Source: Herbidospora mongoliensis
GTDB lineage: Bacteria > Actinomycetota > Actinomycetes > Streptosporangiales > Streptosporangiaceae
Assembly: GCF_001570545.1 (NCBI RefSeq)
Contig: NZ_BBXD01000010.1
Location: 124,001-188,000, forward strand
DNA length: 64,000 nt
Direction of reading: 5' to 3'
The translations under genes were made by a program, and so were the position numbers. Position 1 is the stretch's first letter. Each line of letters begins with the position of its first letter. Under the pieces are notes generated by a model. The model worked only from the letters and a program-made list of their open reading frames with translations. It was not told where the DNA came from and did no database searches. Below, one piece after another: positions 1 to 11,108 of the stretch.

Positions 1-265
1 CGCCGGCCTCGACGGCGTCGGCGCCCTCGTATTTGACCCGCAGGCGGTAGACCGGGATCTTGTCCAATCCTTCGAGGAGGGTCTCGAAGATCCCGAACTC
101 GACGTGCTCCAGCGCATGGACCTCGCCGTCGACCAGCGCCTCGACCTTCTCCGCGAACGGCCGCAGCACCCGGATGACCACGCCCTCGCCCGTCATATGG
201 GCGCCCAGGATCGAATGGGGGTCGTGGTGGGCACCCCCGGCGAGGCGGTCCAAGTCGTTGCTCAT
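1..265 (-). CDS. glgB: 1,4-alpha-glucan branching enzyme GlgB, N-terminal part (runs off the window)
   Basis: Only the first 88 codons are present; the gene continues past position 1. The translation begins MSNDLDRLAGGAHHDPHSIL and continues with a 'GAH' segment and a 'VRVLRP'-like strand, which matches the N-terminal CBM48-type domain of GlgB ('HxxPHxxLGxH'). GlgB introduces alpha-1,6 branches into linear alpha-1,4-glucan. The ATG lies 10 bases after the maltokinase stop on the same strand, so it is the last visible member of the glgE-treS-mak-glgB operon. The catalytic GH13 domain is outside the window, so the call rests on the N-terminus and the neighbourhood. Confidence 0.88.
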   Translation of the reverse strand, partial: MSNDLDRLAGGAHHDPHSILGAHMTGEGVVIRVLRPFAEKVEALVDGEVHALEHVEFGIFETLLEGLDKIPVYRLRVKYEGADAVEAG

Positions 266-275
266 ATTCCAACTC

Positions 276-1625
276 TCAATGTTTCGTGGTGAACGCCGCC
301 AGGGGGATCGGCAGCCAGGACGGCCGGTTGCGCGCCTCGTAGACCACTTCGTAAACGGCCTTGGCGAGCTCCAGGGCGCGCATCATCACGACGTCGGCGG
401 GGCGCAGGTCGCCGCCCGACTTCGTGTAACCGGACAGGAACGCGGCGCGGTTGCGGACCGCCCACTCCTCGGCCCGGTCTTCCAGCGTCTCCGCGTCGGG
501 GTGGTCGGCGAGCAGGTGGCGGGCGGCGTACTCGAAAGAGCGCAGCATGCCCGCGACGTCCCGCAGCGGCGAGTGGAGCGCGCGGCGCTCGGCCAGCGGC
601 TGCCCCGGTTCACCCTCGAAGTCCAGCACGATCCAGTCGGTCATGCTCCGCATGACCTGACCGAGATGGTAGTCCCCGTGCACGCGTTGCGCCGGCACGG
701 GTTCGTCGATGGCGGCCAGCAGGTCGTACGCCTCCCGCGCCACGTCGGCGTGGTCGGCCAGCGACGGGACCTCCTCGACCGCCCGTTCCAGCGAGGCCCG
801 GAACCCCTCGGCCAACGCGCGCATCTCGTCGGGATCGAGGGTGCCGGACCCGAAGGCCTCGCGCATCTCCCGATGGACCTCGGCGGTGGCGATGCCGAGC
901 CGTTCGGCCTCGGCGGCGAAGTCGCCCCCGGCGTCGCCCGCGGTCACCTCGCGGGGCGAGGCGTAGAGATCGCGGACGCTGGTCAGCGCCATCGCCCAGC
1001 CCTCGCTGGCGCCCCCGAGGAACGCCTGCATGATCGCCAGGGTGGTGGACTCTCCGTCGATCTCCCCCTGGATCCAGCCGAACGGCCGGGCCACGTGGTG
1101 GGACCCCTCGCCGGCCAGCGCGCTGACGATCTCCAGTTCGGGATTCATCCCCGGGACGACCACGCGGAACATCTTGAGGATGTACTGGTCGCCGAAGACG
1201 ATCGAGGTGTTGGACTGCTCGGCGGTCATCACCAGGCTGCGCTGGGAGGTGTCGATCTCCACGTCGGCCGCGCGGTGGAAGGTCAGCGGGCCGACGGTCG
1301 CGTCGTCGGCGATGCCGTTGAGCAGCCGGCCCATGAGTTCGGCGTCGTGAGCGGCGTCGTACACGTCGCGTTCGCGGCCGTCCCACTCGCAACGGCCGAT
1401 GTAGACGTGGCGCAACCTGCTGTTCAGCGTGTCGCGCAGCCCCAGCAGGAGCTGATATCGGGTCGTGCGCTCACCCTGGCGCACCGAGATGATCAAGTGG
1501 GCCAGGGCGGGGTCGCCGTCCATGAGCGGGACGGTTGACACGATCGACAGATCGTCGATCGGCCGCCCCTTACCGGCGAACCATCGTTGATCGGGGATCC
1601 ATCCGGTAAGGAGCTCGGCAAGCAC
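276..1625 (-). CDS. mak: Maltokinase (Mak/Pep2)
   Basis: This 449-residue protein phosphorylates maltose with ATP to maltose 1-phosphate, the donor used by GlgE. The N-terminus carries the maltokinase cap signature 'QRWFAGKGR'. The kinase-fold catalytic segment HGDYHLGQV is at about residues 316-324 and is followed by the metal-binding 'VLDFEGEP'. The length fits free-standing actinobacterial maltokinases of about 450 residues. In some actinobacteria Mak is fused to TreS; here the two are separate, with only 3 bases between the treS stop and this GTG start. It is co-directional with glgE, treS and glgB, which supports the pathway assignment. Confidence 0.93.
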   Translation of the reverse strand: MLAELLTGWIPDQRWFAGKGRPIDDLSIVSTVPLMDGDPALAHLIISVRQGERTTRYQLLLGLRDTLNSRLRHVYIGRCEWDGRERDVYDAAHDAELMGRLLNGIADDATVGPLTFHRAADVEIDTSQRSLVMTAEQSNTSIVFGDQYILKMFRVVVPGMNPELEIVSALAGEGSHHVARPFGWIQGEIDGESTTLAIMQAFLGGASEGWAMALTSVRDLYASPREVTAGDAGGDFAAEAERLGIATAEVHREMREAFGSGTLDPDEMRALAEGFRASLERAVEEVPSLADHADVAREAYDLLAAIDEPVPAQRVHGDYHLGQVMRSMTDWIVLDFEGEPGQPLAERRALHSPLRDVAGMLRSFEYAARHLLADHPDAETLEDRAEEWAVRNRAAFLSGYTKSGGDLRPADVVMMRALELAKAVYEVVYEARNRPSWLPIPLAAFTTKH

Positions 1626-1628
1626 TTT

Positions 1629-3362
<1,734 letters not shown>

Positions 3363-3395
3363 CTGTGGACTCCCCGGTTGGTGCAGGGCTGCGGA

Positions 3396-5492
3396 TTAAG
3401 GGCGGTGCGCTGACCCGTGACGCAGCGTGAAGATGTGTGCAGGATTGACATGCGGATCGAGGCGCACGTAGTTGGCCTGCCGCCAGCGGTACGACTCGCC
3501 GGACAGCTCGTCTTCGACGACGAACTCGGCATGCCAGTCGAGACCCAGGGCCGGCATGTCCAAGAAGACGGTGCCCTCATGGGTGTTGTGTGGATCAAGA
3601 TTGACGACCGTCAGCACGACGTCGCCTATGGCGTGCCTTCGTGTGGCCGTGTCGTAGGCGCCCGGCAGCCGCTTGGAGAAGCAGATCACGGCCGGCTGGT
3701 CGACGCTGTGAAACCGTAGATTACGCAATTCCTGAAGCGCCGGGTGGGCTCTTCTCAACAAATTCAACTGCGTGATGAACGGCGCCAGACTACGACCCTC
3801 ACGTTCGGCCGCCTGCCAGTCACGGGGCCTGTACTGGTATTTCTCGCTGTCGAGGTACTCCTCGCTCCCAGGACGAACGGGGACACCCTCCCCCAATTCG
3901 TAGCCAGAGTAGACGCCCCACGTCGGTGACAGCATCGCCGCGAGCGCCGCTCTGATCTTGAATCCTGGCATCCCGCTGTGCTGAAGGTACTCGTGCAGGA
4001 TGTCGGGCGTGTTGACGAACAGGTTCGGCCGCATGAAGTGGGCCGTCTCGTGCGAGAGCTCGGTGAGGTACTCCTCCAGCTCCGGCTTGCTGTTGCGCCA
4101 CGTGTAGTACGTGTACGACTGGTGGAACCCGATCCGGCCGAGCGTCCGCATCATGGCGGGCCGGGTGAAGGCCTCGGCCAGGAACAGCACGTCGGGGTCG
4201 GTGTTGCGGACGTCCCGCAGCAGCCGCTCCCAGAACGACACCGGCTTGGTGTGGGGGTTGTCGACCCGGAAGATCCGCACCCCGTGGTCCATCCAGTGCA
4301 TGACGACCCGGCGGACCTCCCGGTAGATCCCTTCGGGGTCCTTGTCGAAGTTCAGGGGATAGATGTCCTGATACTTCTTCGGCGGGTTCTCGGCGTAGGC
4401 GATCGTCCCGTCGGCCCGGATGTTGAACCACTCGGGGTGCTCCTTGACCCACGGGTGGTCGGGCGAGCACTGCAGCGCGAGGTCGAGTGCGATCTCCATG
4501 CCGAGCTCACGCGTGCGCGCCACGAAGGAGTCGAAGTCGTCGATCGTGCCCAGATCGGGGTGGATCGCGTCGTGCCCGCCCTCTTCGGCGCCGATCGCCC
4601 ACGGGCTGCCCGGGTCGTAGGGCTCGGGCGTGAGGGTGTTGTTGGGTCCCTTCCGGTACGCCATCCCGATCGGATGGACCGGCGGCAGGTAGACCACGTC
4701 GAAGCCCATCTGGGCGACCGCGGGGAGACGCTTCTCGGCCGTCTTGAACGTGCCCGACTTGGGGGCGACGCCCTCTTCGACGATGGCGCCCTCGGAGCGC
4801 GGGAAGAACTCGTACCAGGAACCGAACAGTGCTCGCCTGCGGTCGACCATGACCTTGTGGCGGACGGTTCGGGTGACCAGCTCGCGCAGCGGGTGGGCGG
4901 TGATCAGCGCCTGCGTCTCCGGGAGCTGCGCGGCGGCGAACCGGGCCCGCGGGTCGACGTCGTCGTCACGCAGCCGGGCGGCCATCGCCTGGAGCGCGGC
5001 TCTGTGGCCGCAGACGGGCGCGGTCTTGGCCGGAGGCTTCTTGGTCTTGGACGTGACCGTCTTGCGTGCTTTGGCCGGGGCGTCCGGGCAGTCGGCGGCG
5101 CGGACCGCCTTGGCGGCGCGGTCGAACAGCCGCGCGCCCTCCTCGCACATCAGATCGGAGTCGAGACCCCGCGGGATCTTGATCCCGGCGTCGTGGAGCC
5201 AGGTGGCGATCGGGTCGCTCCAGGCCTCGACGCGGTAGGACCACAACCCTTCCGAGGGCAGCGTGACGTCGACGCCCCAGCGGTCGGTGCCGGGCGTGAG
5301 TTCCCGCATGGGTCTCAGACGGCCGGGCACGCCGTCGGGGTCGAAGAGCACGACCCCGGCGTTCACCGCGTCGTGTCCCTCACGGAACACGACGGCGGTG
5401 ATCTCGAAGGATTCCCCGGCGGCGGCCTTGGCGGGTCGCTTCCCGCAGTCGACGACGGGATGGATGTCCTGGATTGGGATTCTTCCGATCAT
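3396..5492 (-). CDS. glgE: Alpha-1,4-glucan:maltose-1-phosphate maltosyltransferase GlgE
   Basis: This 698-residue GH13_3 enzyme extends alpha-1,4-glucan with maltosyl units from maltose 1-phosphate. It has an N-terminal beta-sandwich domain, a Lys-rich linker at about residues 140-155 that looks like a lineage-specific insertion, and the catalytic barrel. Diagnostic segments are 'WYEFFPRSEG', 'VYLPPVHPIG', the nucleophile loop 'IFRVDNPHTKP' and the acid/base 'FLAEAFTRP'. The sequence starts MIGRIPIQDIHPVVDCGKRP, a typical GlgE start. It is the first gene of the minus-strand operon glgE-treS-mak-glgB, and its promoter must lie in the divergent intergenic region shared with glgP. Confidence 0.96.
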   Translation of the reverse strand: MIGRIPIQDIHPVVDCGKRPAKAAAGESFEITAVVFREGHDAVNAGVVLFDPDGVPGRLRPMRELTPGTDRWGVDVTLPSEGLWSYRVEAWSDPIATWLHDAGIKIPRGLDSDLMCEEGARLFDRAAKAVRAADCPDAPAKARKTVTSKTKKPPAKTAPVCGHRAALQAMAARLRDDDVDPRARFAAAQLPETQALITAHPLRELVTRTVRHKVMVDRRRALFGSWYEFFPRSEGAIVEEGVAPKSGTFKTAEKRLPAVAQMGFDVVYLPPVHPIGMAYRKGPNNTLTPEPYDPGSPWAIGAEEGGHDAIHPDLGTIDDFDSFVARTRELGMEIALDLALQCSPDHPWVKEHPEWFNIRADGTIAYAENPPKKYQDIYPLNFDKDPEGIYREVRRVVMHWMDHGVRIFRVDNPHTKPVSFWERLLRDVRNTDPDVLFLAEAFTRPAMMRTLGRIGFHQSYTYYTWRNSKPELEEYLTELSHETAHFMRPNLFVNTPDILHEYLQHSGMPGFKIRAALAAMLSPTWGVYSGYELGEGVPVRPGSEEYLDSEKYQYRPRDWQAAEREGRSLAPFITQLNLLRRAHPALQELRNLRFHSVDQPAVICFSKRLPGAYDTATRRHAIGDVVLTVVNLDPHNTHEGTVFLDMPALGLDWHAEFVVEDELSGESYRWRQANYVRLDPHVNPAHIFTLRHGSAHRP

Positions 5493-5841
5493 CGTTTCTC
5501 AACGTAGCGACGGCACGCCCGGTACCGCCGGAGACCACGGGGCAATTGTCGATCTTTGTTCTGTCTTGGGGCAGCATGAACCACAGCCCGCTGACCGGGC
5601 CACTCGCTCATACTGGAGTTGCCCTAATGCTCCCCCTTTACCCGCCAGAATGAAAGTCAGTCCGGCCGGTCAAACCCGTGTGTCATCCACGGGTCTCCGG
5701 AGGTTCGTGTGGCGTACACGTACTCACCGGGCGCTGGGCTCATCGGTGAGGTTTGAGCAGGTATGCCAACGGTGAGTTGGCACTGTGTGGCGCCAAGTTC
5801 CGGCCACATCCACCCCCTTCGATCGCCTAGGGTCTGGCCAC
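5493..5841. promoter_or_regulatory. Divergent glgE/glgP promoter region with an inverted repeat
   Basis: About 350 bases separate the divergent glgE and glgP starts and hold no convincing gene. A perfect 7-bp inverted repeat, TGCCAAC-GGTGA-GTTGGCA, is at 5764-5782, about 60 bases before the chosen glgP start, and could be an operator. No -35/-10 pair was identified with certainty. The regulatory role is inferred from position and symmetry only. Confidence 0.45.
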
Positions 5842-8445
5842 GTGAGAGCAATTCGCAGGTTCACCGTCCGTACCGTTCTACCGGTCGAGCTCGCCCCGCT
5901 TGGCGAGCTGGTCCAGAATCTCCGCTGGTCCTGGCACCCGGAGACGATGGACCTGTTCGCCGAGGTCGACCCCGAGGTCTGGGAGCGGGTCGAGCACGAC
6001 CCCGTGGCCCTGCTCGGCGCCGTCTCGGCCGAGAGGCTGCGTGCCCTGGCCCAGGACCGCCGGTTCCTGCGCCGGGTGGCCGACGCCGCCGACGACCTCC
6101 GTGAGTACATGACGGCGCCGCGCTGGTACCAGACGCTGGAGAACGCGCCCGCCGCCGTCGGTTACTTCTCACCCGAATACGGCATCGCCGCCGCCCTTCC
6201 CCAATATTCGGGCGGCCTCGGCATTCTGGCCGGAGACCATCTGAAGGCCGCTTCCGACCTCGGAGTGCCGATCCTGGGCGTCGGCCTGCTCTACCGGCAC
6301 GGCTACTTCACCCAGAGCCTGTCGCCCGAGGGCTGGCAGCTCGAGCACTACCCGTCGCTCGACCCGGGCGGCCTCCCGCTCACCCTCCTCAAGGAGGACG
6401 ACGGCACCGCCGCGCGCATCCGCATCAGCCTCCCGGGCGGCGCCGCCCTGCACGCCCAGATCTGGATCGCCCAGGTCGGCCGCGTCCCGCTGCTGCTGCT
6501 CGACTCCGACGTGGCCGACAACGACACCACCGCCCGCGACGTCACCGACCGCCTCTACGGCGGTGGCGGCGACCACCGCCTGCTCCAGGAACTCCTGCTG
6601 GGCATCGGCGGCGTGCGCGCCATCCGGGCCTACTGCCGCGTCACCGGCCACCCCGAGCCGGAGGTCTTCCACACCAACGAGGGCCACGCCGGCTTCCTCG
6701 GCGTGGAGCGCATCCGCGAGCTCACCGAGGCCCGCCTGTCGTTCGACGAGGCGCTCGAGGCCGTCCGCGCGGGCACGGTCTTCACCACCCACACCCCGGT
6801 CCCGGCCGGCATCGACCGCTTCCCCGCCGACGTGATCGCCCGCCAGTTCGGCGGCGACAACTCCTGGCCGACCGTGCCGGTCGACCGCATCCTCGCCCTG
6901 GGCGCCGAGCCCGAGTCGCACGGCGGCGACGGCGAGAAGGCCGTCTTCAACATGGCCGTCATGGGCATGCGCCTGGCCCAGCGGGTCAACGGCGTGTCGG
7001 TCCTGCACGGCGAGGTCAGTCGGGAGATGTTCCAGGGCCTGTGGCCGGGCTTCGACCTGTCGGAGATCCCGATCGGCTCGATCACCAACGGCGTGCACGC
7101 CCCCACGTGGGTCGGCCGCGAGGTCATGGAGCTGGCCGGCAAGGAACTGCCGACGATCGTCGAGCGCGCCCAGGGCTGGGAGGGTGTGCAGAAGCTGTCG
7201 GACGCCGACCTGTGGACCATCCGCGGCCAGCTGCGCGCCAACCTGGTCAACGAGGCCCGCAAGCGCCTGCGCAAGTCGTGGCGCCAGCGCGGCGCCTCCG
7301 ACGCCGAGCTGACCTGGTCCGACGAGGCCCTGTCGCCCGACGTGCTGACCATCGGCTTCGCCCGCCGGGTGCCGTCCTACAAGCGGCTCACCCTGATGCT
7401 GCGCGACCCCGAGCGGCTGCGCTCGCTGCTGCTCGACCCGGTCAAGCCGGTCCAGATCGTGATCGCCGGCAAGGCCCACCCGGCCGACGAGGGCGGCAAG
7501 AAGCTCATCCAGCAGATCATCAAGTTCGCCGACATGGAGGACGTGCGGCACCGCATCGTCTTCCTGCCCGACTACGACATGACCGTCGGTCAGTTGCTCG
7601 TCCAGGGCTCCGACGTCTGGATGAACAACCCGCTGCGCCCGCTGGAGGCGTGCGGCACCTCCGGCATGAAGTCCGCGCTGAACGGCGGCCTGAACCTGTC
7701 GATCCGCGACGGCTGGTGGGACGAGTGGTACGACGGCAACAACGGCTGGGCCATCCCGACCGCCGACGGCGTCGACGACCCCGAGCGGCGTGACGAGCTG
7801 GAGGCCAACGCCCTCTACGACCTGATCGAGCGCGAGGTCGCCGACCGGTTCTACGACCGGGCCGCCGACGGCCTGCCGCGCCGCTGGCTGGAGATGGTCA
7901 AGCACACCCTCAGCTCGCTCGGGCCCAAGGTGCTGGCCGGGCGGATGCTGCGCGACTACGTCGTCGACCTCTACAGCCCGGCGGCCGGCGCCGCGCAGAC
8001 CCTCTCGGCCGACGGCTACGCCCAGGCCAAGGCGTTCGCGGCCTGGAAGCTGCGGGTCTCGCAGGCGTGGCCCGCCGTGCGGGTCGAGCACGTCGAGACG
8101 GCCGGCATCGGCGACACCCCGGAACTCGGGAACGCCATGGAGGTCAGCGCCACGATCGCGCTGGGCGAGCTGTCGCCCGACGACGTCGAGGTGCAGGCCG
8201 CCTACGGCCGCGTCGGCCAGCACGACGAGCTGATCGACCCCAACCACGTGAAGCTGACCGTCGGTTCGCTCGACGACGACGGTCACGCGACCTTCACCGG
8301 CGTGATCCCGCTCGACCGCACCGGCGCGTTCGGCTATTCGGTCCGGGTGGTGCCCTTCCACCCGCTGATGGCCTCGCCCGCCGAGCTCGGCCTGATCGCG
8401 GTGCCCGAGGAGCCGGCCGGGATGACCAACGGCACCCTCCGCTGA
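5842..8445 (+). CDS. glgP: Alpha-glucan (glycogen/maltodextrin) phosphorylase GlgP
   Basis: This protein of about 867 residues releases glucose 1-phosphate from alpha-1,4-glucan. The GTG at 5842 gives the N-terminus VRAIRRFTVRTVLP, the usual start of actinobacterial phosphorylases with an N-terminal DUF3417 domain; an upstream ATG at 5785 would add 19 unlikely residues. Key segments are 'GYFSPEYGIAAALPQYSGGLGILAGDHLKAASDL', given here only as a landmark near residue 115, 'FHTNEGHAGF', and the PLP-site region 'ACGTSGMKSALNGG' near residue 610. It is divergent from glgE, so synthesis and breakdown of the glucan are adjacent but separately transcribed. A strong hairpin follows the gene. Confidence 0.93.
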   Translation: MRAIRRFTVRTVLPVELAPLGELVQNLRWSWHPETMDLFAEVDPEVWERVEHDPVALLGAVSAERLRALAQDRRFLRRVADAADDLREYMTAPRWYQTLENAPAAVGYFSPEYGIAAALPQYSGGLGILAGDHLKAASDLGVPILGVGLLYRHGYFTQSLSPEGWQLEHYPSLDPGGLPLTLLKEDDGTAARIRISLPGGAALHAQIWIAQVGRVPLLLLDSDVADNDTTARDVTDRLYGGGGDHRLLQELLLGIGGVRAIRAYCRVTGHPEPEVFHTNEGHAGFLGVERIRELTEARLSFDEALEAVRAGTVFTTHTPVPAGIDRFPADVIARQFGGDNSWPTVPVDRILALGAEPESHGGDGEKAVFNMAVMGMRLAQRVNGVSVLHGEVSREMFQGLWPGFDLSEIPIGSITNGVHAPTWVGREVMELAGKELPTIVERAQGWEGVQKLSDADLWTIRGQLRANLVNEARKRLRKSWRQRGASDAELTWSDEALSPDVLTIGFARRVPSYKRLTLMLRDPERLRSLLLDPVKPVQIVIAGKAHPADEGGKKLIQQIIKFADMEDVRHRIVFLPDYDMTVGQLLVQGSDVWMNNPLRPLEACGTSGMKSALNGGLNLSIRDGWWDEWYDGNNGWAIPTADGVDDPERRDELEANALYDLIEREVADRFYDRAADGLPRRWLEMVKHTLSSLGPKVLAGRMLRDYVVDLYSPAAGAAQTLSADGYAQAKAFAAWKLRVSQAWPAVRVEHVETAGIGDTPELGNAMEVSATIALGELSPDDVEVQAAYGRVGQHDELIDPNHVKLTVGSLDDDGHATFTGVIPLDRTGAFGYSVRVVPFHPLMASPAELGLIAVPEEPAGMTNGTLR

Positions 8446-8469
8446 GCCGTCCGGGCCAAGGATCTACCT

Positions 8470-8507
8470 CACAGACCGGTCTTCCCAGGTGGGAGGGCCG
8501 GTCTGTG
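8470..8507 (+). terminator. Hairpin terminator after glgP
   Basis: CACAGACCGG at 8470-8479 pairs perfectly with CCGGTCTGTG at 8498-8507, and the inner TCTTCCC/GGGAGGG extends the stem to about 17 bp including wobble pairs. No T-run follows, as is common in high-GC actinobacteria. It separates glgP from the next operon. Confidence 0.75.
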
Positions 8508-8566
8508 CGGCTATTGTGACCATAGCGCGCGGAACGTTCCGTCCATCCCGGATAAGGTTTCGGGTC

Positions 8567-8767
8567 ATGCGGCCCGTCCTCCGCCTCATCCTGCGTGTGC
8601 TCGCCCCACCCCGGCTCCGCCGGGCCGTCCGCGTCCGAGTGGATGCCCGATACGTCACCCGGGCCGATCACCGGCAGGACCTCAAAGAGGCCCTGTGGGA
8701 GATCCAGATGCTGCGCCGGGAAGTGGTGGCGCTGCGCCGTGAGGTCGATCGATTGCGGAGCTACTGA
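8567..8767 (+). CDS. Small basic coiled-coil-like protein of unknown function
   Basis: This is a 66-residue protein starting MRPVLRLILRVLAPP. The N-terminus is basic and hydrophobic. The C-terminal third (EALWEIQMLRREVVALRREVDRL) has leucine/valine heptad spacing, so a short coiled coil is likely. I do not recognise the family. The TGA stop shares one base with the ATG of the D-aminopeptidase (TGATG at 8765-8769), so the two are translationally coupled, which argues that this is a real gene. A longer reading from 8489 would overlap the glgP terminator region and is less likely. Confidence 0.6.
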   Translation: MRPVLRLILRVLAPPRLRRAVRVRVDARYVTRADHRQDLKEALWEIQMLRREVVALRREVDRLRSY

Positions 8768-9609
8768 TGCGGGTTTACCTGTCCGTCGACATGGAGGGCG
8801 TCACCGGGCTCACCGATCCCGAGGAGATGCACCACGGCGGCCGGGGCTACGACCGCGGCTGTGAGTTCATGACCGGCGACGCCAACGCCGTCGTCCGCGG
8901 CGCGTTCGCGGCCGGGGCGACGCAGGTGCTGGTCAACGACGCCCACGGCTCGACCAGGAACCTCCGCATCGATCGGCTCGACACCCGCGCGACCCTGATC
9001 CGCGGCTCCGGCAAGCCGCACCGCATGGCCCAGGGCCTGGTCGAGGGCTTCGACGCCGCGATCTTCGCGGGCTACCACGCGCGGGCCGGCGTTTCTCATG
9101 GCGTGCTCAACCACACGTGGATGGGCAAGGAGATCCAGAACGTCTGGCTGAACGGCGAGATCTGCGGCGAGACCCGGCTGGTGGCCGCCTACGCCGGGTT
9201 CGTGGGCGTGCCGGTCGCGCTGGTCACCGGCGACGAGGCGGTCTGCGCGGAGGCCCGCGAACTGCTCGGCGACGTCGAGACGGTGGCCGTCAAGCAGGGC
9301 ATCGACATGTTCGCCGCCGAACTGCTGCCGATCGAGGTGGCGCAGCGGAGGATCGAGGAGGGGGCCGCTCGGGCGCTGAATCGCCTGGCCGACTTCCGCC
9401 CTTACGTGATCGAGCCGCCGTACACGCTCGAAGTCGAGTGGAACAGCACCGCCATCGCCACGGCCTGCGGGATCATTCCGGGAACCCGGCACAACGGGGC
9501 AAGGCGCACCGAGTTCACAACGGCCGACTATCGGGAGATCATGGCCCTGTTCGGGATATACGCCATGATCGCCGGTCAGGTCGCTTGTGGAAGCGGTGTA
9601 TATGGATGA
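8767..9609 (+). CDS. M55 family D-aminopeptidase (DppA-like)
   Basis: This 280-residue zinc peptidase of the DppA family is expected to release N-terminal D-amino acids from short peptides. Family motifs are visible: 'YLSVDMEGVTG' at the N-terminus (metal-binding Asp/Glu), 'VLVNDAHGSTRN' near residue 56 and 'IFAGYHARAG' near residue 99. The length matches DppA (about 275 residues). It overlaps the upstream small gene by one base and the downstream amine oxidase by four (ATGA at 9606-9609). The peptide substrate is unknown; peptidoglycan-derived D-Ala peptides are one possibility. Confidence 0.9.
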   Translation: MRVYLSVDMEGVTGLTDPEEMHHGGRGYDRGCEFMTGDANAVVRGAFAAGATQVLVNDAHGSTRNLRIDRLDTRATLIRGSGKPHRMAQGLVEGFDAAIFAGYHARAGVSHGVLNHTWMGKEIQNVWLNGEICGETRLVAAYAGFVGVPVALVTGDEAVCAEARELLGDVETVAVKQGIDMFAAELLPIEVAQRRIEEGAARALNRLADFRPYVIEPPYTLEVEWNSTAIATACGIIPGTRHNGARRTEFTTADYREIMALFGIYAMIAGQVACGSGVYG

Positions 9610-11108
9610 CAGGTGAGTTAACCCGCCGGGCCCTGCTCCACGGCCTGGGCGCCGCCGGTGGCGCGGGCGCCATGCTGGCCGCGATGGGAGCCCTGGGACT
9701 CGTACCGGGTAGTCAGTCCCATGCGTTCCGGGCGCCGCAGCCCGGCGACTTCTCCCTGACCGGGCGCTCGCCCAAGCGCGTCGTGGTCCTCGGCGCCGGT
9801 ATCGCCGGCCTCGCGACGGCCTATGAACTGCGCAAGGCCGGGTACGACGTCACGATCCTGGAGGCCGCCAAGAAGGTCGGCGGCCGGAACCTGACACTGC
9901 GCGGCGGCGACGAGATCACCGAGATCGGCGGCGTCACCCAGGAGGCCGGTTTCCGCGACGGCACCTACTTCAACGCGGGCCCGGCCCGGATCGCGCAGTG
10001 GATGATCACCATGGACTACTGCCGCGAGCTCGGCGTTCCGTTGGAGATCTTCGTCAACTCCAACGCCGACGCCTACGTCCACACCGGCGGGAAGTCCGTC
10101 CGCTACCGCACCGCCCGCGCCGACACCTACGGCTACCTGGGCGAACTGCTGGCCAAGGCGACCAACCAGGGCGCCCTCGACGCCGACCTGACGGCGGCCG
10201 ACAAGACGAACCTGCTCGACCTGCTGCGCGAGTTCGGCCAGCTCGGCGAGCAGTTCACCTACGAGGGCGGCGAGCGCCGCGCGAACACCGGCCCGATCCC
10301 GTCGGTCAGCGAGGTGCTGGGCTACCGCATCCCGCAGGCCCTGTTCTGGGACCTCGCCCACGACCAGGCCATGCCGATGTTCCAGCCGGTCGGCGGCATG
10401 GACCGCATCGTCGACGCCCTGGCCGCCAACGTCGGCCGCCACCGGATCAAGACGAACACCCCCGCCACGCGGATCACCGACAACGGCCGTGAGGTCGTCG
10501 TCGAGTACAAGAACGGCTCGATCAAGGCCGACTTCTGCGTGGCCACCCTGCCCCCGCACGTCCTGGCCCGCATCCCGGGCAGCCTCCCGCCCGAGGTCGT
10601 CCAGAGCCTGGGTTCGGGTTTCAACTTCTCCGGCTCCAAACTCGGCCTCGAATACGGCCGCCGCTGGTGGGAGCTCGACGAGGACATCTACGGCGGCACC
10701 ACCGAGACCGACCTCGACATCCGCACCATCTGGTATCCCTCCCACGGCTTCCACGAACGCCGCGGCCTGCTCGTCGGCTACTACCACCTGCTCGACCAGG
10801 CCGACTCCTACGACGCCCTGGCACCCGCCGCCCGCCTCGAACGCGCCCTGAAGGAGGGCGAGAAGGTGCACGGTCCCCGCTACCGCAAGGACCTGCTGTC
10901 GAGCATCTCCATGTCGTGGCGGAAACGGCCGCACATCGAGGGCATGTTCACGGCCGGACTGCAGGGCGGGCTCCTGGAGCAGGCCCACGGCCGCGTCTAC
11001 CTGGCGGGCGACTGGCTGACCGACCTGGTGGCCTGGCAGGCTGGAGCCTTCGAGTCCGCGCGCAAGGCAGTGCTCCTGATCCACGAAAGGGCGCTGAAGG
11101 AGAACTGA
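9606..11108 (+). CDS. Tat-exported flavin-dependent amine/L-amino-acid oxidase
   Basis: This 500-residue FAD enzyme is of the flavin monoamine oxidase/L-amino-acid oxidase family. The ATG at 9606 overlaps the D-aminopeptidase stop by four bases. The N-terminus has a twin-arginine signal, TRRALLHG followed by an Ala/Gly-rich hydrophobic stretch to about residue 35. The dinucleotide-binding motif 'VVVLGAGIAGLATAYEL' follows at about residues 58-74, with 'EAAKKVGGR' after it. The C-terminal FAD segment is 'GRVYLAGDWLTDLVAWQAGAFESA'. It probably oxidises an amino acid or amine outside the membrane to an oxo acid, ammonia and H2O2. The substrate cannot be read from sequence. Confidence 0.85.
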   Translation: MTGELTRRALLHGLGAAGGAGAMLAAMGALGLVPGSQSHAFRAPQPGDFSLTGRSPKRVVVLGAGIAGLATAYELRKAGYDVTILEAAKKVGGRNLTLRGGDEITEIGGVTQEAGFRDGTYFNAGPARIAQWMITMDYCRELGVPLEIFVNSNADAYVHTGGKSVRYRTARADTYGYLGELLAKATNQGALDADLTAADKTNLLDLLREFGQLGEQFTYEGGERRANTGPIPSVSEVLGYRIPQALFWDLAHDQAMPMFQPVGGMDRIVDALAANVGRHRIKTNTPATRITDNGREVVVEYKNGSIKADFCVATLPPHVLARIPGSLPPEVVQSLGSGFNFSGSKLGLEYGRRWWELDEDIYGGTTETDLDIRTIWYPSHGFHERRGLLVGYYHLLDQADSYDALAPAARLERALKEGEKVHGPRYRKDLLSSISMSWRKRPHIEGMFTAGLQGGLLEQAHGRVYLAGDWLTDLVAWQAGAFESARKAVLLIHERALKEN

